From assembly GCA_023014335.1 (NCBI GenBank), contig JAECYW010000002.1:4340001-4404000 (forward strand): a stretch of 64,000 bases of DNA, read 5' to 3'. The notes under the pieces were generated by a model. That model worked only from the letters and a program-made list of their open reading frames with translations. It did not search any database and was not told where the DNA came from. Made by a program: the position numbers and the translations under genes. The stretch is from Galerina marginata. Lineage: Eukaryota; Basidiomycota; Agaricomycetes; Agaricales; Galerinaceae. Numbering within the stretch: position 1 is the stretch's first letter; the number at the start of each line of letters is the position of its first letter. Shown in pieces: positions 55,965-64,000 of the stretch.

Positions 55965-57908
55965 ATGGCAACTAATCCTTATAAGCACACAGTCAAAGCT
56001 GCACCCTCCACACTCTGCAAAAGTGACAACTGGTACAAACACCAACTCAATCCCAAGACAGTAGTGTATAATGGTCGGCCTTATTCAACCAATCCTCCCA
56101 TATCAGTAATCCTACTGCATCGGGCTTTCAGGAACTTTTCATCCCAATCCTACTTTTCTTCTTCAAGGGATACATATGACTCTAGCAGCCCATCAATGAA
56201 TCAGTGCTCTGCAGCTGTCCAGAAGCTGATGTTTTCCCTTGCTGAGTTGCACAAGAAGCACAAGTTTCGGCTTGCTGCTTTTCTTGATGGTCTCAAACAA
56301 ATCCTTCCAGAGGATGACACCCACAAATGGAAAGAGAGTGAGAGTTTCAATGATGTCTCCAGAGAAAAGAATCCTCGGCCTCTTGATATTGTCTATGGTG
56401 AGGCAGACTCCACAGGCAAAATAATCAAGCCATGGGCAATGGTTGAAATAAAAACCGAGGAAGGAACTGGAGGTGATGCCAACATTCAGGTGGGAAGTTA
56501 CTGGCAGGAGTATCTTAGTTCGGATCTTGCAAAGACTGGTCCCTATACTGGCCATGCAGTCTTTCTGATCTCCCTCAGTGGTTTGTAAAATCCTCTCACC
56601 TTTTTACATGATCTTATACTTTCTTCAGGGACCAAAATGACAATAAGTGCTGGCTTTTCAAGCCCTGTGGGTCCCTTTATAGAACACTTAAAAACCACGA
56701 GCTTTTTGGAAACGACTTTTGAGCCAACGATCCAAATGATGGCTTGCTTGTTTTATAGTCTGAAACAGGCTGTACCATACCTGGAGTAAGCCCTATTGTT
56801 TCATTCATCTATTCTGCATCTTTACATATAATTTAGGAATGCCCCTCAGGTCCCGGAGTATTATATTGCAAATCCCACACTTCCACTCTTAATTCCCTTC
56901 ACAAGGGCATTGCGGGTTTTAAAGACAAACCGTGTTTTTCTTGGCAAATTTCAAGAAAATGTGGATCTGCAGAAGCTTGAGATATCCAACAGGAAAACTC
57001 TACAACAACACTCAACCTACATTGCAAAGATCCTGAGCCGTGCTGAAAAGCAGACATATGGGGAAGCTGTACACGATTATCTTTACAAAGAAGGGTTTGC
57101 ACCCCAGTTTCTGATGCATCACAGTCCACCAGATGACTATCTCACAACGGTCTTCATGGAGTATCTACAGCCACCATCAAAGGATCAGCCAGGATGGGCA
57201 ACACTCAATGACTTAGAACATGACAACTACGCACAGGCAAAGGCTGCAAAGGCTGCAGTTGAAAAAGCAGTGTTGAAGATTGTTGAAACACTTCAGCAGA
57301 AAAATTATGTTCATGGTGGTTTATACCCACACCACATCCTGGCCAAAATCAATTCTCAAGGGTTTCTCGAAGAAAAGGAAGGTGGCATCAGCCTGAAAGT
57401 TGTTGACTTTAGCCTCTCAGGAGAGTCTGGGAAAGGCAAATATTCTTTCCTGTCTAGGGGATTCTTGCCTTTGGGTTCATTACAAATTACGTTGGATTCA
57501 GAGCTGGAACAAGTTACAAGTTGGTTAGAAAAATGGCCACAGAAGATTGAACATGAAACACTCCGGGAGGATGGAACATATGAGGATGATGAGGATGAGG
57601 ATGAGAAGGATGGGAATGAGGAGAATAGAGATAGGGAGGATGGAAAGGATGGGGATGGGGAGAATAGAAATAGGGAGGATGGAAAGGATGGGGATGGGGA
57701 GAATAGAAATAGGGAGGATGGAGAGGATGGGGATGGGGAGGATGAGGATGAGGATGGGGATGGGGATGGAGATGAGGAGAAGGATGGGGATTGGGATGAG
57801 GAGGATAAGGATGAGGAGGATGAGGATGAGGATGAGGATGAGGATGAGGATGAGGATGAGGATGAGGATGAGGATGAGGATGGGGAGGATGAAGATGAGG
57901 ATATTTGA
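55965..57908 (+). CDS. Crinkler-type REase-like plus kinase-like protein, catalytic loop altered
   Basis: Three exons, 55,965-56,580, 56,629-56,785 and 56,837-57,908, join in frame to about 614 residues. The N-terminal domain has a PD-(D/E)xK-like core (PLDIVYGEADST...KPWAMVEIKTEEGTGGD, then IQVGSYWQ). The second part is a kinase-like fold (RVFLGKFQENVDLQKLEISN; RAEKQTYGEAVHDYL; TTVFMEYLQPPS). The catalytic loop reads YVHGGLYPHHIL where relatives have HGDL, so the catalytic Asp is replaced by Gly. The metal-binding motif reads KVVDFSLSG. REase-kinase combinations are known among Crinkler-like eukaryotic effectors. Here the kinase part is probably inactive. From about residue 490 the protein becomes a long Asp/Glu tail. 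Confidence 0.7.
57580..57904 (+). repeat. In-frame GATGAG-type repeat coding an acidic tail
   Basis: GAYGAG/GATGGG units run for over 300 bp. They include three units of about 36 bp that encode REDGKDGDGENRN-like blocks, and then an almost pure GATGAG run. The complement encodes a His/Pro dipeptide run that I do not regard as a gene. Confidence 0.85.
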
Positions 57909-57915
57909 AGCTAGG

Positions 57916-59341
57916 CATTGTGTATACCATACCAAGGGCCTTATCAAACACAGTCTTGCACACCTTGAGGGCCAGAGGGCAATCCAGGCAAGAAAAGCCA
58001 GTGCTTTAATTGAGCTGTGCATGAAAATGATGACAGCATGGAGCCCTCTAAGTCACCTAAGGATATTATCAACAAAAGACTGTGTCGATGTGTCGATGCA
58101 TCAAGAAACAACATACCAAATTTATGATTACTTGGAAGTCGTTGGAGCTGCCCAATCACATGTTCAAAAGGGAAACACCACCATGAGCGTACTGGGCCAA
58201 AAAATCGGAGGAATTCATATATGTGGATGGCCATATGTCCGTTGACGCTATGCTTTGCGTCAGGATGCAGAGCGGTTAGGTCTTCCATCCAAGACAGGAT
58301 GTACCTGTGCAGGTCATATCAGGGTCTGGATTGTTGGTGCACTCTTCGGGGTAGATGGGCCTATCAGATCCTGGAATAAATTTAGGGGGGGTATGTACAA
58401 TGGCAGGCTGGGCAAACTGCATGAATCTCTGTCTTGCCATCTAGATTGAACCTCTTCAACACCGTATTGAGAGTGACCGGAACTTGATCAACAACAAATT
58501 GCTGGTGTGCGTCCAGCTTCCCAGAACGACCGTAAACAGACCAAGCCAGCATGACTGTGAGGAGGCCGACAATGAGATCCCCAAGACGGCGGCTCGCACC
58601 GATCATCACGTTGCAAACAACAGCAATGAGCATGGCGATCTGAGCAAAAGGATCATTGGCATTGATTGGCAAGTCAAAAAGATGATCTGAAGAATAGATC
58701 AGGAGTAAGATAAAAGAAGCATAGATTCGAGGCGAAATCAAATTCACCTGTATTGTAGAGTTCCGGTTCTTCAGGTACAGGATGTGCGGTACAAAACTCG
58801 CTATAGCTGCTCTGAAGGTGGGCAAGACGTTCGCCAACAATGACTTTGCGGGCTGATTAACTGTGGGTACGTCGCGCTTCACAGCATCGAAAGACTTCTG
58901 AAGTTGGCTAATTTCCTGACGCAAGTTTGTGAGGTCGGCAAGTGAGAACGCAGGAGAACTAAGTGCTTGGCGGCATTCTTGCGACCTACGCTCGACGACA
59001 TCAAGGATCTTGTGGGCTTTCGCGGTGCGGCGGTCTCGCTCGCGCTTGTCAAGCTTAGCCTTGCTGCCCGCAGGAGGGGAGAGAGGCCCAGAGGGAAGAA
59101 CCTCTGGACGAGCACGGGGAGTCGAAGCCGATTGCGAGGGACCTCGGAGAATAGAAGAAGTGTCCAGTCGCTGCTGGCTAACCGTGGCTTTACGGACAGC
59201 CGCCTCAGCTTGCACACGCCTGAGATGGGGGATGCGCTGGGCTAGCGGCAGGGTTTTCCCCAGAGGTGAACCATCAGGGCCATGCCCACAATCCAGGATG
59301 CACTGTTCGCAAAGACAGTTGTATGTCGTTGCTGCGTTTCT
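57916..59341 (-). pseudogene. CACTA transposase, internally deleted copy
   Basis: The N-terminal half (59,341-58,382) is open and parallels the intact copy. It has YNCLCEQCILDCGHGPDGSP, LGKTLPLAQRIPHLRRV, RDRRTAKAHKILDVVERRSQ, FAQIAMLIAVVCNVMIGASR and VCPACHCTYPP. A run of seven C then shifts the frame. Soon after, near 58,290, the sequence jumps to the C-terminal part (EDLTALHPDAKHSVNGHMAI, FLRFFGPVRSWWCFPFEHVI). About 1.7 kb, including both acidic catalytic motifs, is missing. The last exon (GDLEGSMLSSFSCTAQLKHW) is also frameshifted and ends against the acidic tail of the neighbouring gene. This is the structure of a non-autonomous CACTA derivative. Confidence 0.8.
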
Positions 59342-59691
59342 AGAAGGAATAACATGGATAGACGAAGAGAGGTTGTTGAAGGATAGGAAATGCCTTGAGG
59401 TCGGCAGTCTCGGCTTCCGGGATAACTCAGTCTCAATGGATCATACACAAAAGAGAGGAGTATCCGGGATAAAGATCCTGGCGTCGAAGAGCGCGGTCAA
59501 CTGCGATGGTCTGTTGAAGAGCCCAACTCAGTGCGTATCAGCGCGAAGGAGTTACGGGGGCAACGGTGATCCAACGGGGAGGATGCCATTGTTCGCAATG
59601 CCAACTCAGTGTGTATAACTGAAATTCGTACACTGCCGAACTGACACGGTTGGCGAGCGATAAATTGTGCGATCCAATGGTAGTGTGTGTG

Positions 59692-60570
59692 CAAATTTTT
59701 GTGTATTATATACAAAAGAAATCCGCAGCATATTTGGTTTACTGAATAAGATCGAGGCTGATGAGCCCCTGATGTAGGAAACAGCGGGCGATGTCGACGG
59801 AGACACCGAGACTGATGGGCAGAGGTGGTACCAACATACGAGCCCGCCTTCTAAAAAGCATGTATCTGATACAATGCTTTGTTGGGCGAATGTTCGGAAG
59901 ATTTGGCATTGCCGCCCATGCTAGCGCACGTACCCATCATGAGAATAAGGTGTCTGAACCATTGGTCAGACGAAGGTAGGCGAAATGACAGCGGGCGCTG
60001 GAGGCACAGCTGAAAGTAAACGTGTATGATGTGAGTAGAATAAGACACAAAACAAATAATAAAGACACATACCATCGACGCCGACGGTGCGATGGAGACG
60101 GCGCCATTGAGAAGTACCTGGACTCCTGGAGCGGCGGTGGCCACGACGAAGCCGCTGTCAGTGTTGAATGTTATTTTCTCGCAGTACGATCGGGTCAGGA
60201 CTAGGAGCAAGAGATAATTATGAGTAACAAAGTGTTCAAATGAAGGAAAAAACGTACGTCGAAGGATCGGGCATTTCCTGTCCGATGAGCATAAGGTGTT
60301 TGAATAGTTGATCAGACGCTGAGAGGGTTCATCCATAAGACGAACGGCCACGCCAAGGTTGAATTCGTTTGCATGAGGTACATAGCACAAAAAGTGAAAT
60401 TGGTGCAGAGGTGAAGCCAGGGGGTAACGTCGGATAGGTAAAGCAGCGAACGGGGCTAAGATTTCTGCGTATCGATACAAAAGAAATCCTGGTCGATGAG
60501 TGGTGAGTTCGATGTATCAGATCCTGACATTCAAAAGTGATTTCGCTGTATCAGATACAAACGAAATAGG
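59692..60570. repeat. Cluster of GTATC/GATAC palindromes with composite repeat boxes
   Basis: Units lie at 59,692-59,723, 59,855-59,880, 60,460-60,489, 60,506-60,529 (partial) and 60,539-60,570. CATCGACGCCGACGG/TGCGATGGAGAC boxes lie near 60,071-60,098 and 60,663-60,690. GGGCGAAACGACAGCGGGCGCTG tracts lie near 59,978 and 60,575. No gene was recognised between 59,342 and 60,834. Confidence 0.75.
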
Positions 60571-60834
60571 TGGGCGAAACGACAGCGGGCGCTGAGGGCA
60601 CAGCAGAAAATAAACGCGTATAATGTGAGTAAGATACGAAACAAAATGATAAAGATACAAATCATCGATGCCGACGATGCGATGGAGACAGCGCAATTGA
60701 GAAGCACCTGGAGCGGTAGTGGGATTCGGCGAAGGAATTGATCAAACTTGACACTCGACGATTGCGCTGGTACTGGCAGCGTAAGCATTTCCACGTGACA
60801 CGGATATTGATTGCTTCAAAAGTCATCTATGATC

Positions 60835-61090
60835 TCAATGGCGGAGGTGGGGTTAGAATTGAATTATGTATCATTAAAGCGAACCCAAAAACAACGCGAG
60901 ATTATACAATATAAGATACAAATTAAGGCGGCCAAAGCGACAAGATTTAATGCGACATAGGGGTAATGGTAAACGATGATGCTAGCGAAGATTGGAGATA
61001 CGCCTCTGCCACCTTGTTCATCTGGAAGACGAGCTTTGGTGCCTGCCTATTCTTTCGAATTTGCTGCCGCCATTGATGTGTAGTTAATGG
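60835..61090 (-). pseudogene. Inverted 3'-end fragment of the 44.5-46.8 kb gene
   Basis: Read on the minus strand, the stretch matches 46,631 to about 46,880. It runs from CCATTAACTACACATCAATG, through the coding end (KLVFQMNKVAEAYLQSS-like) and the stop, into the AT-rich 3' flank. Similarity stops sharply at 61,090, where KDZ-associated repeats begin soon after. Confidence 0.8.
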
Positions 61091-61120
61091 TGTACTTTAC
61101 AGTCCCCCACCTTATCCGTA

Positions 61121-61520
61121 TGGACTGCATGGATTCCATGGATTCACAATAATTCCATGGACAGTGTTATGGATGTTATGTGGACTCTATGGATTCCATG
61201 GATTCAGAATAATTCCACGGACAATGTTATGGATGTTATGGAATCTCATTTTGATTCCATGGACTGTCCGTGGATTCAGTGAAACAGTGTTATGGATATT
61301 ATGAAATCTCATGGAAATCCATGGACAGTCCATGGATTTCACAAATGATTATAAATTCATAAGTTCCCACCCAAAAAAAATATGTGGATTCCATGGACAA
61401 TTCTGTGGAATCCATATGGACTTTATTACTTAATTTTACAACTCTATGTGTTTTTTCTCTGTCCATGTGTAGTCCACAGACAAAATCCATGGATTTTGAA
61501 TGGATTCCATATGGACTCTG
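61121..61520. repeat. 60-bp tandem repeats and TCCATGGA-rich region
   Basis: Units at 61,121-61,180 and 61,181-61,240 differ at five positions. A diverged third unit follows to about 61,303. Farther on TCCATGGA and GGATTCCA recur in both orientations up to 61,520. The region lies between the KDZ gene and a clear breakpoint at 61,090, so it is probably the subterminal part of that element. Confidence 0.75.
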
Positions 61521-61660
61521 GATGAAATTCTAGGAAAATTCAATATTAGTAGATGTTATAAATAATTTTAATATGAGATAAATCATTCAAATTGTTTTTC
61601 ATTCAGTACTACTTGTAAAAAAAATACACATCATAAGCAATAGGTATATCAATGAGTACT

Positions 61661-64000
61661 TTACTCTTCTTCATCCATATCATCAAATTCATCCTCATTT
61701 GTTCCTTTCCTTCCAGCTTTTTGTATTACTCGTTTTGTATGCAAGAACAGCATTGTGTGCAAAAACCAGTTGAAGTTACTGATTGTCATGCGCTTGAGGA
61801 TTGAATCATAGCCACCAAGCCAGGAGTTCAGTTGTTCACATACCTTAAATCAAAGTTAGTTTATTTAATTATTTTGAGTTATAATTGAAATAAAACTTAC
61901 TTGGGTATTAAAAGCACGTTTGCGCCGAGGGACTCCATTTTTATCCTCTTCAATTACAACTAGATTTGGTGCTGAGCCATTTAATGGTGCTGGATTACAC
62001 CAAGTGCGACATAAAAGATCCTTGACTCGATGATTGATGTAATGGTATGAGTCAACAATGAACCGGCTAGTATTTCTCCAGCGTAACCAAGAACCATTGG
62101 CAATACTTGTTCTCAGGACTCTGCAAGCTTTATCGATACAGATATACTGTGGTCGGGACTCCTCAGTGGGATATACTGTTTCCAAGAACTTTAAAATGTT
62201 TGTTTCTGACTCTGCTCTTGCAAATTTAGTCCATGCAACAACAACACCACATGGCTTGCACATTGTTTCAACACAGTAGAAGCGTGCAGGACTAAAAAAG
62301 TGTGATCGATCCCGTTTTGGAGGTGGATTTTCATCATGGGCTTGAACACCAGTGCCTCGAGTTGCAGTTTGCCAATCCTCAGTTTCATTTGGACGCTGTA
62401 ACATCCGCTTTACTCCAGAGAGATTTACACGGCTATGCTCATATAAATGTTTCCTCCATACAGCTTGATGATCTTGACATGCCTGAGTTGGGTTGATTTT
62501 ATCATTTTGACAGTCACGCATTCGACATTTTGCACCATACTCCAGTTCATGATATTCACAGAATACACCACCACGATGATTTTTAAGTTCTCCGATACAA
62601 TTATCAGCTGCACACATTTGGGGCCCCATAACAATGCCATCAAGGATGTCCATTGTAACATCTCTTTGAGATGGCTGATCTACATCCATAGAATCATTAA
62701 CTTGACTTGGTTCTGCTGGCATTGGAATTTGATTGTCTATTGTATTATCAACAATAGGAACTTGGATTTGGGGTTCATCCGAGTTCAATGGTTCAGCCCT
62801 ATTCCTGTCAGGCAATGGAGGTACAGTTCGGTTTTCATCGTGTCCAACAATTGCAGCATCATCAATATTTAAATTTAGATTTAAATCTGATGCATCTTTA
62901 AATGGTTGAGTGCATTCTGCACAAGCATGTCCTGTGGCAAGTGCAAAAATACCATTGTTTCCCAATTTATAAAATGCCTGCTTTGTTTTATCACTGATTG
63001 ATAGCCCATCTGGCATTTCTAGATTGACTTTAGATTCTGAAGCAACCATTCTGATTGATTCTTGAATAAAAGCCTGCCAAACTTGACGCCGAGTAATTTT
63101 GGCAACAGTTTCTCCATCAATGATGCCATAACTGTTATTCCAGAATTCTGTATAAGCCGAAGCTGATGCATGAAAGCTGTACATTCCATTTAAAATAGCA
63201 CCTGCGAATGTTCGATCTACCCATGTTGTCTGTCCAATTTTGAGATACTTGGCAGAATTGACGTAAACTCTGGTTGGACTGACTACGTTTTTGACCACTC
63301 GATCATGATCAGCTTGATAGGTTGCTTTACACTTTTTACAGTTTCCTCCTAAAACAATCACATTCTTGTGCACTTGTGTTCCTTTTATTAGAGTAACCCT
63401 GGGTATATCTCTTGCTTTTGTTGACAGTAATATCCCACGATCTTCACATTCCATATCTTCACATTCCATACTACTTGGACAAATAACAAGAACTGGTTGA
63501 ATTTCTTCACGTGAAACTGGTTTCAACTTTGCAATAAATTTGCCCTGGTCGTTATATGGAGTCAAATTTAACAGCTTGGCCATCCGATCAAGTTTGAATG
63601 CTACTGATTCTGCTTTGTTATTGGTGGATTCCTTTTTCTTGAATAGCCTTTTGCTTTTTGTCTTCCCAAGTCGTTCAATCACCGCAGATGATAAAGATTT
63701 GATCCATGCTGACAATTCTTTTTTGTTCTCCCCTTTACATTTGGGATGTTGTTGGCGAGCATGAAGACTCAGTAGATCTGGATTATCTGTCATTGTAAAT
63801 AACAGAAGTAGAACAGTTGCCAATGTAACTTTGGAACTGAAAGTGTCTTGGATAAAGGCAGAGAATGCCTTGAATGTGATATCTGGGAATTGTGCTTGCT
63901 CTGGTGAAGCTGCAACTCTTGGCAGGAATAGCATCATGAAGATCAACCAGATCAGGTATGGCATATGCAGGGTACAGCGCATTATCAAAGTTTGGAGAAA
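61661..64000 (-). CDS. KDZ transposase with CxC5/CxC6-type cysteine clusters (5' end off the window)
   Basis: Exon 1 runs from the right edge (open at 64,000) to 61,901. Exon 2 is 61,843-61,661 across a 57-bp intron (GTAAGT...TTTAAG). Cysteine clusters occur as GGNCKKCKATYQAD, CAECTQPF, CAADNCIGELKN...CEYH and CRMRDCQN...ACQDH, in the arrangement of CxC5 and CxC6 domains of KDZ elements. The catalytic part follows: FFSPARFYCVETMCKPCGVV, PQYICIDKACRVLR (first Asp), RFIVDSYHYINH (second Asp) and CEQLNSWLGGYDSILKRMT (Glu). The C-terminus ends HTKRVIQKAGRKGTNEDEFD. The acidic triad assignment is my inference from family motifs. The visible frame is intact, about 760 residues. Upstream sequence and the other terminus lie outside the window. 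Confidence 0.85.

Noticed and set aside
57514..57963. Minus-strand frame with long His/Pro and Ile/Leu dipeptide runs
   Set aside because: It is the complement of the GATGAG repeat that codes the acidic tail of the plus-strand gene. The composition is fully explained by the repeat.

Overview
The window looks like a repeat-rich, gene-poor stretch of nuclear DNA from a mushroom-forming basidiomycete (Agaricomycetes). The evidence is short introns of about 50-66 bp with GTRNGT...AG borders, a KDZ transposase with CxC cysteine clusters, fungal CACTA (Tnp2-like) transposases, and several hypothetical families that I recall as greatly expanded in Agaricomycetes. No rRNA, tRNA, CRISPR or bacterial-style operon was recognised. 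All family calls rest on motifs read by eye.

Layout. 1-3.2 kb: no recognisable gene; a 22-bp imperfect palindrome in four copies, a minisatellite and an AT-rich tract. 3.5-9.5 kb: a coiled-coil gene (minus), a hypothetical gene (plus) and decayed gene fragments. 9.98-16.5 kb: a nested transposon. A 6,047-bp DNA element with terminal inverted repeats and a perfect 8-bp target duplication sits inside an older TA-flanked TIR element of about 0.49 kb. The inner element carries one seven-exon gene for a protein of about 1,708 residues with a P-element/THAP9-like D-D-E pattern and a C-terminal PHD finger. 17-20 kb: a decayed copy of a coiled-coil gene family. 22-32 kb: an F-box/LRR-like gene, then a divergent two-gene module present twice in tandem (25.1-27.6 and 27.6-31.2 kb), then a small hypothetical gene. 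32-34.3 kb: palindromic repeats and a Plavaka-like remnant. 35.8-39.6 kb: a CACTA transposase. 39.85-42.7 kb: another decayed coiled-coil copy. 43.6-46.8 kb: a large Agaricomycete-type hypothetical gene interrupted by an SSN6/CYC8 TPR fragment. 47-53.5 kb: a frameshifted gene, scrambled WD40 pieces and strong hairpins. 53.58-55.78 kb: a second nested pair, a gag-only LTR retrotransposon with identical 181-bp LTRs inside a 379-bp TIR element. 55.9-57.9 kb: a Crinkler-type nuclease-plus-kinase-like protein with an acidic repeat tail. 57.9-59.3 kb: an internally deleted CACTA copy. 59.7-61.1 kb: more palindromes and an inverted 3'-end fragment. 61.1-64 kb: 60-bp repeats and a KDZ transposase that runs off the right edge.

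How the parts relate. The window reads as a mobile-element sink rather than a set of cooperating genes. Two TIR elements have each been used as a landing site by another element, the 9.98-kb and 53.6-kb hosts. The coiled-coil family and the short hairpin repeats (GTATC/GATAC core, TTCATC...GATGAA, TTATCAC...GTGATAA) recur between 9 and 60 kb, often next to each other. The best candidate for an undescribed system is the 10,235-16,281 transposon. The second best is the interspersed palindrome family.
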